Shown here in pieces: positions 19,469 through 28,496 of a stretch of DNA of 64,000 nucleotides. The notes below the pieces were generated by a model. The model did not search any database. It saw only the letters and a program-made list of their open reading frames with translations, and was not told the origin of the DNA. The first letter of the stretch is position 1. Each line of letters begins with the position of its first letter. Origin of the DNA: Xanthomonas fragariae (GTDB lineage: Bacteria > Pseudomonadota > Gammaproteobacteria > Xanthomonadales > Xanthomonadaceae); contig NZ_CP071955.1 of the NCBI RefSeq assembly GCF_017603965.1, positions 1,364,001 through 1,428,000 on the forward strand, given 5' to 3'. A program made the translations under genes and the position numbers.

Positions 19469-19789
19469 TCAGGGCTTGAAGCGGCGGTCGAGCTCCGCCT
19501 GGGCAAAATACGCGCTGGCCTTGCGCAGGATCTCGTTGGCTTGCCTCAGCTCGCGCACTTCGCGTTCCAGCGCTTTCATCCGCGTCCGCTCGTCCGTCGT
19601 CAGCCCCTGACGCTTGCCGGCATCACGCTCGGCCTGACGCACCCAGTTGCACAGCGTCTGCGACGAACAGCCAATCTTCCCGGCAATCGATTCGATCGCC
19701 GCCCACTGCGAGCCGTACTCGCCCTGATGCTCCCGCACCAGCCGAACCGCGCGCTCTCGCACTTCCGGTGAATATTTCGTCTTGCTCAT
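19469..19789 (-). CDS. IS3 copy 2 OrfA
   Basis: 106 residues: [20 protein letters not shown], an HTH with [18 protein letters not shown], and a zipper segment [20 protein letters not shown] that differs clearly from the [13 protein letters not shown] version of copies 1 and 3, defining the subtype. Confidence 0.92.
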   Translation of the reverse strand: MSKTKYSPEVRERAVRLVREHQGEYGSQWAAIESIAGKIGCSSQTLCNWVRQAERDAGKRQGLTTDERTRMKALEREVRELRQANEILRKASAYFAQAELDRRFKP

Positions 19790-20769
19790 CGCCCCATCTT
19801 CTCAAGAGTTGGAGCCTCCCGAAATCCCGGGGCGGTTCATGGCGAGCTTCCCTGATGTTTGCGGATGTTGTCGCGCTCTATCGTCTGGCTGATCGGCCTG
19901 CCTTGCAGGGGCACCGCTTTTCTTATCAAGGGCCGCTTAGTGCGGAGCTAGTGGCTGTCATTGATCGCTGCAAGCTGCTCCCCCCGGATCTGGGACGCTT
20001 TGACGATGGTCCTGATGTTGAGAACGATGAGGTGGATTTCACCTGGGCATTGGCAGCCAATGACTCTGGGCGTTTCTATCGCTCGTTCGATGAATTTTTA
20101 ACCGATTGCGAGTCCATCCATCGGGGCGAATTCCCGAGCAATTTTTACCTGCTCGATAGCGATTTCCTTAGCAACGGTGACGAGGGTCACAAGCAGCCAC
20201 CTGAGCTGGTGAGGCTTCAATCGATCTGCGAACTTATCCGGCTCCTCAAACGCCTGAGTCTTAGCGGTGATCTCGCCGCCATTCCTGGCCGCCCTGCACA
20301 TCTCATCTTCGTCAAGGCAGCTTCTGGTGGATCTGGGCCCGAAACGCTGGATCTGACCACCGTCGTGACAAGTCAGATGCTCGATCACGCGGCGCCCGAT
20401 CTGGGGCTACTCAAAGGCCTCCTGGAAGATGATGCCAAGGGCAAGGTCAGGACTGAGGAATACAAGGCACTGTTTCGACTGGGTGTGGCCGATGTCCTGG
20501 CGACTGAGCCTGACATTGAGGGCCGGTTTGCTGGGTTGGTAGCGCGCTGGCCAAAGGTGTTGGAGCGTTTTGCCTATGATGTCCAATGCGTGGTCGATCG
20601 ACTTTCGTTCGATGGCATTCTTCGTGACATCGCCGATGCTGAATTGAACTTCTTCGGTAAGCTCAATGGACTGGTTGTCGATAACGCAACGAAATTCCTA
20701 GGAATTCCGATATCACTTGCTGCCATTGCAGCGCTTGTGTCCAGGCAATCTTTAACGCAAGACCTCTTA

Positions 20770-21635
20770 GAGCGTCTAACAAAACCCCTTGAATCTTGTC
20801 TCGCCGGTGGCAAAATTGCGGACATGACACGTCGCAAAGAGATCCCCATTGCGCTGTGGAAGCGCATCGAGCCGCTGATTCCCCAAGTGAAGCGTTCGCC
20901 CAAAGGTGGACGGCCGCGTATCAGTGATCAGCAAGCCCTCAACGGCATCGTCTATGTCCTGCGCACGGGCGTGCCATGGGAAGACCTGCCTATGGAGCTG
21001 GGCTATGGCAGCGGCATGACCTGCTGGCGCCGGTTGCGTGATTGGCAAGCCGCCGGTGTGCGGCATCGTCTGCATCAGGTGTTGCTGACCGAGCTGCGTC
21101 GCGCCCAGAGGCTGGATCTGAGCCGAGCCAGTCTGGACGCCGCCAGTGTGGCCTCCCCCCGGGGGGCGCCTACACCGGGCCAAACCCGACCGATCGCGGC
21201 AAACTCGGCAGCAAACGGCATCTGATCGTGGACCGCAACGGCGTGCCCTTGGCAGTGTGCGTCACCGGCGCCAATCGGCACGACTCGGTCGTGTTCGAGG
21301 AGTTGATCGACGCCTTGCCGCCAATTGGTGGCAAACCAGGGCGCCCGCGACGTTGGCCAGACAAATTGCACGCCGACAAGGCTTACGACATCGACCGCTG
21401 TCGCGCCTTCCTCAAGCAGCGCGGCATCATTGCGCGGATCGCACGCAAGGGGATCGCGCGCAACGACCGGTTGGGCCGTCATCGCTGGGTCGTCGAGCGC
21501 ACGCATGCCTGGTTCGCAGGCGTGGGCAAACTGCGCATCCGCTTTGAACGCCGCATCGATCTCCACTTGGCGTTGCTCTCGCTTGCATGCTCCATCATCT
21601 GCTTACGGCTTCTTCCTGGGTTTTGTTAGCCGCTC
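20770..21635 (+). mobile_element. IS5-family (IS427-type) element, copy A (866 bp)
   Basis: Ends are GAGCGTCTAACAAAAC and, inverted, GAGCGGCTAACAAAAC. The element is flanked by a perfect TTA duplication (20767-20769 and 21636-21638) inside the membrane-protein pseudogene. Copy B at 41132-41997 is the same length in the opposite orientation. Confidence 0.93.
20824..21629 (+). CDS. IS427-type transposase, copy A (two frames, -1 frameshift)
   Basis: The first frame (20824-21225) starts MTRRKEIPIALWKRIEPLIP and carries the N-terminal domain and first Asp region (RASLDAASV). The second frame, open from before the C6G6 run at 21155-21166, continues with GGAYTGPNPTDRGKLGSKRH, DKAYDIDRC and the Glu in WVVERTHAWF. 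The second frame is -1 relative to the first, and the run of six C and six G at the join is the likely slippage site. The fused product would be about 268 residues, normal for this group. Confidence 0.85.
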
Positions 21636-22189
21636 TTAATTTGCCTTGGTGCTTTGATCGTTGCACTGGTGATCAGTGGCGTTGCAAGGTCGAGTCGTTT
21701 TCAACTCGAAAGCACCACGAAGGCATTTGACGGTCTTGCCAAGCGTCTGAGCGGAAGAGCTAAGCCAGAAGGTGAGGTCGCCGAGCGCATTGGGGAGTTC
21801 AAGCGCGCCTATGGAAGGAGGAAGCGGTTTGCTCGGCGAGTCATCATGGCTTTCCATGTCTTAGGATGGACGCCGATTGTCCTTGCCGCCCTTGTCTTCA
21901 TGGCGAGCTACCCGCCTTCTTGGCTTGGGAAGCTTTGCGAGGGGTGTGCTCTTTTTCCAGCGCCGTGATTGCTTACCCGAAGGCGGCAGTGGGGTTCGGG
22001 CGGGGCGGCTACGTGTGTGCCGTGGAGACAATCCTTCACCGGCCAAGGTGCGGAGTCCTACGAATGTCGAGCACGGAGGCCCAACCTTGCTGGTGATTCG
22101 CAATGGTGGCCTCTATAATCCTGGGGCACTCACTAGGACACAATCCGGTTTGTGTTTTGCTTGCAGATCAGAGGGTTAGGGGGCGTTAC

Positions 22190-22212
22190 TTCGAATCCCA
22201 CTCTCTCCGCCA
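22190..22212 (+). other. tRNA-Ser 3' end fragment (integration attachment site)
   Basis: These 23 bases match the T-loop to acceptor 3' end of a tRNA-Ser, from TTCGAATCCC through the acceptor strand to CCA. No anticodon or 5' half precedes it, so it is not a functional tRNA gene. It sits 83 bp before the integrase start, the position expected of an att core left by integration at tRNA-Ser. The matching intact tRNA or second att copy was not found in the window. Confidence 0.75.
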
Positions 22213-22295
22213 GTCACTCCTAAATTATTGATTTCACTCATTAATTTCTTGGGTAGGTTGATTGGAGGCAGGAAGCATGCAGAGGAAACACTCGC

Positions 22296-23783
22296 ATGCG
22301 CATCCCTCATCATCTGAGCCGTTCCCCGACTGGCCGCTGGTCGTTCGTCCAACGTGTGCCCATCGATTTGCAAACCGTGATGGGCTGCCGGCTTATCAAA
22401 CGCACCCTGCAAACGAAGGATTTGGCGCAGGCCCACGTGCGTGCGGTCGTGCTTGGGGCGGGCTATGCTCGGCTCTTCGCACAGTTGAAGGATCAACGCG
22501 TGGCCAAGCTCAACAAGTCGGACGCTGACCTGCTCATTGCTCGCTTGACGAGCGCCGAGAACCTCCAAGAGCTGACGCTCAACCGCACCCGCCAGCCGGA
22601 TGGGACGGTGACCGAACAGTGGCAGATCGACAGCCCAAAAGACCTGGAGTTGTATCGGCAGTTGATGGAGCTGGAAGCAAGGGGTGGGGCAACCGTCCAA
22701 GCATCGCGGCTCCCGGTGGCGGCCTTCAACGCATTCGGAGCGTCGCACCAGGCCAGTCCTGTGAGGCAAGCCTCTGTGCCAGCACTCGAGACGATGACGT
22801 TGGGAAAGGCCCGAGACGCATTCCTGGCCACCCTCAAGGGCTCGACGCTGCCCAAGACCTACACGATCAAAAAAACGGCCATCGAGGCGCTGGTGGCATT
22901 CTTGGGTCCGAAGGCCAAGGTCCATGCCATCACCCGGTCCGATCTGGCGCGGTGGTATCAAGACATGCGCGAGAAGGGCGCTTCCACGCCAACGCTCACG
23001 AACAAGCAGAGCTATATCGGCGGGCGGGGAGGCTTTTTCGAATGGGCCATGGCGTCGGGGCACTATCCCCGTGGCGACAATCCTGCCTCCGGTCATGTGA
23101 GCTACTCGCAGCGCGAGAAGCGGGCCCGCAAGAAGCTGGGGTTCAAAGCCTACGACCGTGCCCAGATCCAGGCGCTTTTCGCGCCTGAGGCGCTGGCCAA
23201 GTTGTCCGAGGCCGCTCGCTGGGCGTCGCTCATTGGACTCTATACCGGCGCCAGAGCGTCGGAGGTCGGCCAGCTTTTGATCAAGGACGTATGCGAGGAG
23301 GAGGGTATCCCTTGCATTCGCATCTCAGACGAAGGCGAGCACCAAAAAGTCAAAACCGAGGTCAGCCTTCGCACCGTGCCTCTCCATCCCGAGCTCCTCA
23401 AGATGGGTTTCCTGGAATGGGTCGATGCAAAGCGCAAAGCGGGTGATACAAGACTATTCCCGGCGGCCAAAGCCACGGCGGTCAATGGGCAAGGCAACTG
23501 GATCACTAAGGCCTTCAGTCGACACCTGGCCGAGGTTGGGAAAGGCTGGGCGCCGGCCAAGCGCGGTTTCCACTCGCTTCGAAAGACGTTCATCCAAGAG
23601 CTTCAGGGGGCTGGTGTCGTGTCAGAACTTCGAGCGCAAATTGTTGGGCACGAGCTGGATGATGAGCATCATTCAACTTATAGCCGGGATTTTACTGTCA
23701 GTGAAAAGCTCGGCGGGTTACGGGGCCACTCGCCGGGCCTCAGTGCAATCCGCTACTCTCTAGTAAAACGCCGAGCTATTTAG
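22296..23783 (+). CDS. Tyrosine-recombinase integrase
   Basis: Site-specific recombinase of 495 residues. The N-terminal region (HHLSRSPTGRWSFVQRVP) resembles the DUF6538 opening of many island integrases. A SAM-like core-binding domain spans about 175-265 (MTLGKARDAFLATLKGS onward). Catalytic residues visible are Arg-320 in YTGARASEVGQL, His-426/Arg-429 in HSLRKTFIQEL, His in VGHELDDEHH, and the nucleophile Tyr-462 in HSTYSRDF. The start has GAGGAA 9 nt upstream. All catalytic residues are present. It lies next to the tRNA-Ser fragment, suggesting an integrative island or prophage-like element extending to the right. Confidence 0.93.
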   Translation: MRIPHHLSRSPTGRWSFVQRVPIDLQTVMGCRLIKRTLQTKDLAQAHVRAVVLGAGYARLFAQLKDQRVAKLNKSDADLLIARLTSAENLQELTLNRTRQPDGTVTEQWQIDSPKDLELYRQLMELEARGGATVQASRLPVAAFNAFGASHQASPVRQASVPALETMTLGKARDAFLATLKGSTLPKTYTIKKTAIEALVAFLGPKAKVHAITRSDLARWYQDMREKGASTPTLTNKQSYIGGRGGFFEWAMASGHYPRGDNPASGHVSYSQREKRARKKLGFKAYDRAQIQALFAPEALAKLSEAARWASLIGLYTGARASEVGQLLIKDVCEEEGIPCIRISDEGEHQKVKTEVSLRTVPLHPELLKMGFLEWVDAKRKAGDTRLFPAAKATAVNGQGNWITKAFSRHLAEVGKGWAPAKRGFHSLRKTFIQELQGAGVVSELRAQIVGHELDDEHHSTYSRDFTVSEKLGGLRGHSPGLSAIRYSLVKRRAI

Positions 23784-23828
23784 ACTTGGCGTTTCAAGTT
23801 CTAAGTTGAAACAGAACTTAAAAATCTT

Positions 23829-24146
23829 TTAGGCAGCAACAGAAATCTCCGCCTCGTCAGGAACTTCAGCCGGTGTGACGCTTATTGTAACGTTCTGACC
23901 AAAGCTCTTAAGGCATTCCATCATCTTAGCCTCGGAGATTCCGCGAAAGCGACCCCGGAGCATTTCGGACACTTTTGCTTGAGAGATGCCCATGTGGGCA
24001 GCTGCTTGAGCCTGAGTGAGATGTGCGTCCGCAATGAATGCGCTAATCTTTCCAGCAAGCGCAGCTTTAATTTTCATTTCCTCGGCATTTGAATAGCCAA
24101 GATCTGAGTAAATGTTACCGCTGCTGACTTCGATTTCAATGCTCAT
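23829..24146 (-). CDS. XRE-family antitoxin (HigA-like)
   Basis: A 105-residue helix-turn-helix protein with the HTH AHLTQAQAAAHMGISQAKVSEMLRG (about residues 41-66), preceded by a helix KIKAALAGKISAFIADA. The second half of a toxin-antitoxin operon: its ATG overlaps the toxin TAA by one base (TAATG). It probably neutralises the toxin and represses the promoter upstream of the toxin gene by binding the palindrome at 24534-24549; that role is inferred from the family. Confidence 0.88.
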   Translation of the reverse strand: MSIEIEVSSGNIYSDLGYSNAEEMKIKAALAGKISAFIADAHLTQAQAAAHMGISQAKVSEMLRGRFRGISEAKMMECLKSFGQNVTISVTPAEVPDEAEISVAA

Positions 24147-24508
24147 TAAATTTTTACCTTTTTTGCATCCAATAAGGCGGTTTGATACCGAGATTCGATC
24201 AAGTCGATGTCTGATTTTGGAGTTTCTCTGCCGTTCTTAGATTTCTTTTGGAAGCAGTGCAAGGCATAAATGGCATCCTCTATTTCCACCGTATAGACGG
24301 CCCTAAAAGTGTCACCATCATAGTCGTCCACCACCTCGTAAATGCCCTTACCCTTCAGTGATCCCTTAGCCATAAGCTTTGCTCCCACATGGGTGCGTCC
24401 GTTCTGAGCTTCGGACAGTGCAAATCCAAAGGTATCCTTAACGTCTTCAGGTAGCTCTGCCAAGTCACGTCTACTTGATCCAACCCATATCAGAGGCTTT
24501 TCAGGCAT
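24146..24508 (-). CDS. RelE/HigB-type toxin (Gp49-like)
   Basis: A 120-residue protein resembling phage-derived Gp49-like/HigB toxins: KPLIWVGSSRRDLAELPEDV, then GFALSEAQNGRTH, KGKGIYEVVDDYDGDTFRAV and the C-terminal YALHCFQKKSKNGRETPKSD. The family degrades mRNA on the ribosome. The start at 24508 is set by a strong AAGGAGGAACA box. The toxin-first gene order is that of higBA. It lies just inside the island next to the integrase, a common place for such stabilisation modules. Confidence 0.88.
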   Translation of the reverse strand: MPEKPLIWVGSSRRDLAELPEDVKDTFGFALSEAQNGRTHVGAKLMAKGSLKGKGIYEVVDDYDGDTFRAVYTVEIEDAIYALHCFQKKSKNGRETPKSDIDLIESRYQTALLDAKKVKI

Positions 24509-24528
24509 TTGTTCCTCCTTGAGTGGGT

Positions 24529-24556
24529 AATTTATACCAAAATTGGTATTTGTCAA
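24529..24556 (-). promoter_or_regulatory. higBA promoter with embedded palindromic operator
   Basis: On the minus strand a TTGACA box (24551-24556) is followed 16 nt later by TAAATT (24529-24534). The spacer is occupied by the perfect 16-bp palindrome ATACCAAAATTGGTAT (24534-24549). It lies 21 bp upstream of the toxin start, consistent with autorepression by the antitoxin. Confidence 0.65.
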
Positions 24557-24864
24557 CCCCCCGTGCGCAATGTCGCCACGACCAGCCCGTAGTGACAGGG
24601 ATGAGTGCATGCGGCCTCGCGTGATTCAACTTAGTCGAGTGAGCAAAGATGGGGAAGAGCAATCACCAGCTGAAAGCTGCTTACTCCGCAAAGATCTACC
24701 GCATCATCGCGTCATCTGCGTATGCATCACAAAGATGAACGTCCGCAGCCCGCTCCATATTGCGAAGGCTCCACCGCGCCCAGTGGGGCCAGCAGCTTCG
24801 TAATCCACCAGGCGAACGGGTGTCATGAACCGCCCCGGGAAGTTGGGAGGCCGTTTGGTTTGAG

Positions 24865-25749
24865 TCACGCCGCTTTGACGTAACCGGCCTGTTGTCGATA
24901 GTCAGCCTCTTCGGCTTCCGCTGGCGCAATGTTCCCGATCGACCCCAGCAATCGCTTGTGGTTGTACCAGTCCACCCAATCCAGGGTGGCCAGTTCGACG
25001 TCCTGGCGATTGCGCCATGAGCGCCGGTGGATCACCTCAGCCTTGTACAACCCGTTGATCGTCTCGGCCAGCGCGTTGTCGTAGCTATCGCCCACGCTGC
25101 CCACCGACGGCTCGATCCCGGCGTCGGCCAGCCGCTCGGTGTAGCGGATCGACACATACTGCACGCCGCGGTCGCAGTGGTGGATCAGGCCGCCTTCGGT
25201 GGGCCGCCGCGCATGCAACGCTTGCTCCAGTGCGTCCAGCACGAAGTCCGTGTGCGCCGTCTGCGACACCTTCCAGCCCACGATCCGCCGTGCGTACACG
25301 TCGATCACGAAAGCCACGTACACGAACCCGGCCCAGGTCGAGACGTAGGTGAAGTCGCTGACCCACAGTCGGTTTGGCGACGGCGCATGGAACTGCCGGT
25401 TCACCTTGTCCAGCGGGCACGGCCGCTTGTCGCTGATCGTGGTCTTGACCACCTTTCCGCGCACCACCCCGTGCAGGCCCAGCTCGCCCATCAGCCGCTC
25501 CACCGTGCAGCGGGCCACTTGATAGCCCTCGCGCTTGAGCTGCCGCCAGACCTTGCGCACGCCGTACACCTGTCGGTTCTGCTCCCATACCCGCCGGATC
25601 TGCGGGCGCAGCGCCTGGTCCTTCCACCAGCGGTTCGGGCGCAAGTTCGCGTCCGCTTCCCGCCCCGCGTGGCGGTAATACGTCGACGGGGCAACCTGCA
25701 GCACCTGGCAGATCGGCTCGACCCCGTGGACATCGCGATGTTCGGTCAC
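24865..25749 (-). CDS. IS3 copy 3 OrfB
   Basis: 294 residues. It differs from copy 1 OrfB only near the C-terminus (GNIAPAEAEEADYRQQ here, GNIPPAEAEEAYYRQQ there). The DDE triad is intact. Confidence 0.92.
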   Translation of the reverse strand: MTEHRDVHGVEPICQVLQVAPSTYYRHAGREADANLRPNRWWKDQALRPQIRRVWEQNRQVYGVRKVWRQLKREGYQVARCTVERLMGELGLHGVVRGKVVKTTISDKRPCPLDKVNRQFHAPSPNRLWVSDFTYVSTWAGFVYVAFVIDVYARRIVGWKVSQTAHTDFVLDALEQALHARRPTEGGLIHHCDRGVQYVSIRYTERLADAGIEPSVGSVGDSYDNALAETINGLYKAEVIHRRSWRNRQDVELATLDWVDWYNHKRLLGSIGNIAPAEAEEADYRQQAGYVKAA

Positions 25750-25757
25750 GAACGTGG

Positions 25758-26078
25758 TCAGGGCTTGAAGCGGCGGTCGAGCTCCGCCTGGGCGAAATAT
25801 GCGCTGGCCTTGCGCAGGATCTCGTTGGCCTGCCGCAGCTGCCGGTTCTCCCGCAACAGATCCTTCAACTGCGCCCGCTCGTCCGTGCTCAATCCCGAAC
25901 GCTCGCCAGCATCACGCTCGGCCTGCCGCACCCAATTGCACAGCGTCTGCGCCGAACAGCCGATCTTCCCGGCAATCGACTCGATCGCCGCCCACTGCGA
26001 GCCGTACTCCCCCTGATGCTCCCGCACCAGCCGAACCGCCCGCGCTCGCACTTCCGGTGAATATTTCGTCTTGCTCAT
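25758..26078 (-). CDS. IS3 copy 3 OrfA
   Basis: 106-residue HTH protein of the copy 1 subtype ([20 protein letters not shown]), with small N-terminal differences ([16 protein letters not shown]). Confidence 0.92.
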   Translation of the reverse strand: MSKTKYSPEVRARAVRLVREHQGEYGSQWAAIESIAGKIGCSAQTLCNWVRQAERDAGERSGLSTDERAQLKDLLRENRQLRQANEILRKASAYFAQAELDRRFKP

Positions 26079-26330
26079 GGCTCCATCTTCTCAAGAGTTG
26101 GAGCCTCCCGAAATCCCGGGGCGGTTCAATCCAGGTGCACGGACCGCCAGATATCGCCCTCATAACTCGTCGATACTAGAGTCGTTATATGAGGGTGTTG
26201 ACGTGCACGTGGCTCTAGTGCTTCAGGATTCAATCGCAAAGCAGAGATGCCGGCGGTTGACAGCTTCTTAACGTCCCCTGATTCTATTCCACCATTTGAG
26301 CCCGGCTTGGGCTCTCAGCAAGGAACGCGT

Positions 26331-28496
26331 ATGTCAGGGGAAAGTGCGTCGCTCTCGTTGCTCGAGGGAGGATCGTCGTTGCAAGACCGACCGGATCTGG
26401 GGCTGCAGGGGTTGGTTCTGCTGGCGCAATTTCATGGCGTTGCCGCCGACGCGTTGCAGCTGGCGCATGGTTTTGGCCGAGGCGGCGAGCCATTCGATGA
26501 AACCACGCTGCTGTTGGCCGCCAAGCAATTGGAGCTTAAAGCCAAAGTCGTGGCCCAACCAGCCGCGCGGATCGGCATGGCCGCGTTACCGGCCCTGGCC
26601 CTGGTGCCGGATGGCGACGCCTTCATCGTTGCCAAGGTCGGCGCGGACCAGATCCTGATCCACGATCTGGTCGAAAAGCGGCCGCGCTCCATCTCGCCCG
26701 CTGAGTTCGAAGCGCGTTACCAAGGGCGATTGTTGCAGGTGGCCTCGCGGGCTTCGGTACTCGGCGACCTCGCCAAGTTCGACTTCAGCTGGTTCATTCC
26801 GGCAGTGGTCAAGTACCGCAAGCTGATGCTTGAGGTCTTCCTCGTCTCGTTCTTCATCCAGCTGTTCGCGCTGATCACGCCACTGTTCTATCAAGTAGTA
26901 ATGGACAAGGTGCTGGTGCATAACGGCCTGACTACTTTGGACGTCATCGCAATCGGGCTGGTCTCGATGGCGGTGTTCGATGTGTTGCTATCGGGCCTGC
27001 GCACCTACGTCTTCGCACACACCACCAGCAAGATCGACGTGGAGCTGGGTGCGCGTTTGTTCCGGCACGTGTTGTCGCTGCCGCTGGCGTATTTCGAGTC
27101 GCGGCGGGTCGGCGACACCATTGCGCGCGTCCGCGAGCTGGAGAACATCCGCAACTTCCTGACCGGGCAGGCGCTGACTTCGGTACTGGACCTGTTCTTT
27201 ACGGTGGTTTTTCTGTCGGTGATGTTCTGGTACAGCGGTTGGCTGACCTTGATCGTGGTGCTGTCGTTGCCGCTGTACGCCACGATTTCCGGTTTGATCA
27301 CCCCGGTGCTGCGCCAGCGTTTGAACGAGAAGTTCGCGCGTGGCGCAGACAACCAATCCTTTTTGGTCGAGACGGTCAGCGGTATCGGCACGGTCAAGGC
27401 GATGGCGGTGGATCCGCGCGTGACCCGCACCTGGGACAACCAGCTGGCCGGCTATGTCAGTGCCGGTTTCAACGTCACCCGCATCGCAACGCTGGGCCAG
27501 CAGGGCGTGCAGCTGGTGCAGAAGCTCACTGCCGTCGCAGTGCTGTTCTGGGGCGCCAAGCTGGTGATGGAAGGCAAGCTGTCGATCGGTCAGTTGATTG
27601 CCTTCAACATGTTGTCCGGCCAGGTTACCGCACCGATCATCCGGCTGGCTCAGTTGTGGCAGGACTTCCAGCAGGTCGGTATTTCGGTCGAGCGCTTGGG
27701 CGACATTCTCAATACGCGCACCGAGGTTCCAGGCAGCCGCCTGGCATTGCCGCCGATTCGCGGACAGGTAACGTTCGACCGGGTGACGTTTCGCTATCGG
27801 CCGGATGCACCCGAGGTGCTCAACCGGATCGAGCTGGATATCCGCCCAGGTGAAATCATCGGCATCGTCGGTCGTTCCGGATCCGGCAAGAGCACGCTGA
27901 CCAAGCTGGTGCAGCGGCTTTACACGCCCGAGCGGGGGCGGGTGCTGATCGATGGCCAGGATCTGGCGCTGGCCGATCCTGCCTGGCTGCGTCGTCAGCT
28001 AGGTGTGGTGTTGCAGGAAAACTTCCTGTTCAACCGCAGCGTGCGCGAGAACATCGCCTTGACCGATCCCGGCATGCCGCTGGAGCGGGTGATCCATGCC
28101 GCCAAGCTGGCAGGCGCCCACGAATTCATTCTAGAGCTGCCCGAAGGCTACGACACCAAGGTTGGTGAGCACGGCACCGGTTTGTCTGGCGGGCAGCGCC
28201 AGCGCATTGCGATCGCGCGCGCACTGATCGGCGACCCACGCATTCTGATTCTCGATGAGGCCACCAGCGCCCTGGATTACGAATCGGAACACGCGGTGAT
28301 GAGCAATATGCGCGCCATCTGCAAGGGACGCACCGTGCTGATCATCGCCCATCGTCTGTTCACCGTACGGCAGGCCAATCGCATCGTCGTGGTGGAGAAG
28401 GGGCGCATCATCGAGAGCGGCTCGCACGCCGAGTTGGTCGACCGGCCGGAAGGCCAGTACGCGCATCTATACAGATTGCAACAGGGGACACCATGA
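26331..28496 (+). CDS. Type I secretion ABC exporter, HlyB type
   Basis: Inner-membrane exporter of 721 residues that energises one-step secretion of an RTX protein. Domains: an N-terminal C39-like domain (about 15-140) whose catalytic Cys is replaced by Leu-23 ([15 protein letters not shown]), so it should bind but not cleave substrate; a six-helix ABC transmembrane domain (about 165-440); and an ATPase with Walker [10 protein letters not shown] (514-522), signature [15 protein letters not shown] (from 618) and Walker [10 protein letters not shown] (Asp-642, Glu-643). The ATG at 26331 follows AAGGA. The stop overlaps the HlyD-type gene (ATGA). No outer-membrane TolC is encoded nearby, so a housekeeping TolC is presumed. 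Confidence 0.93.
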   Translation: MSGESASLSLLEGGSSLQDRPDLGLQGLVLLAQFHGVAADALQLAHGFGRGGEPFDETTLLLAAKQLELKAKVVAQPAARIGMAALPALALVPDGDAFIVAKVGADQILIHDLVEKRPRSISPAEFEARYQGRLLQVASRASVLGDLAKFDFSWFIPAVVKYRKLMLEVFLVSFFIQLFALITPLFYQVVMDKVLVHNGLTTLDVIAIGLVSMAVFDVLLSGLRTYVFAHTTSKIDVELGARLFRHVLSLPLAYFESRRVGDTIARVRELENIRNFLTGQALTSVLDLFFTVVFLSVMFWYSGWLTLIVVLSLPLYATISGLITPVLRQRLNEKFARGADNQSFLVETVSGIGTVKAMAVDPRVTRTWDNQLAGYVSAGFNVTRIATLGQQGVQLVQKLTAVAVLFWGAKLVMEGKLSIGQLIAFNMLSGQVTAPIIRLAQLWQDFQQVGISVERLGDILNTRTEVPGSRLALPPIRGQVTFDRVTFRYRPDAPEVLNRIELDIRPGEIIGIVGRSGSGKSTLTKLVQRLYTPERGRVLIDGQDLALADPAWLRRQLGVVLQENFLFNRSVRENIALTDPGMPLERVIHAAKLAGAHEFILELPEGYDTKVGEHGTGLSGGQRQRIAIARALIGDPRILILDEATSALDYESEHAVMSNMRAICKGRTVLIIAHRLFTVRQANRIVVVEKGRIIESGSHAELVDRPEGQYAHLYRLQQGTP

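Larger units (their letters stand above)
18537..19839 (-). mobile_element. IS3-family element, copy 2 (1303 bp)
   Basis: It has the same terminal repeats as copy 1 but belongs to the second subtype; its encoded proteins are identical to those of copy 4 (42429-43731), which lies in the same orientation. It sits inside the 5' end of the interrupted membrane-protein gene with the frame retained. TGG occurs at 18531-18533 and 19840-19842, a possible 3-bp duplication offset by three bases. Confidence 0.92.
18501..21968 (+). pseudogene. Membrane-anchored protein gene interrupted by IS3 copy 2 and an IS427-type element
   Basis: Removing both elements restores one 431-codon frame: 12 codons at 18501-18536 (MVTAYNGAVRWF, with GGGTGAG upstream), 310 codons at 19840-20769, and 109 codons plus stop at 21639-21968. 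Both joins keep the frame, and the second uses a single copy of the TTA target. The N-terminal 300 residues are soluble, with EVDFTWALAANDSGRFY and RPAHLIFVKAASGG, and show no motif I know. The C-terminus has two helices (CLGALIVALVISGVA and VLGWTPIVLAALVFMA) separated by a basic, charged loop. A later Met (MFADVV, 19855) is an alternative start if the first join is wrong. As it stands the gene cannot make the full protein. Confidence 0.7.
24826..26128 (-). mobile_element. IS3-family element, copy 3 (1303 bp)
   Basis: Same subtype and length as copy 1, in the opposite orientation, so the two could act as outer ends of a 12.8-kb unit (13293-26128) or as substrates for inversion. No target duplication is seen. 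The 269 bp between the TA promoter and this element hold no recognisable gene. Confidence 0.92.

Noticed and set aside
22141-22212. Possible functional tRNA or tmRNA gene ending in CCA.
   Set aside because: Only the T-loop/acceptor 3' portion is present; no anticodon arm, D arm or 5' acceptor strand precedes it.
26129-26330. Imperfect inverted repeat CCTCATAAC with GTTATATGAGG before the exporter gene, considered as an operator.
   Set aside because: The arms do not match perfectly and no promoter boxes could be placed confidently around it; it may deserve a check with promoter mapping.
26331-28496. Exporter considered as a C39 bacteriocin processor.
   Set aside because: The position of the catalytic Cys is Leu and the pattern is that of the degenerate HlyB-type domain.
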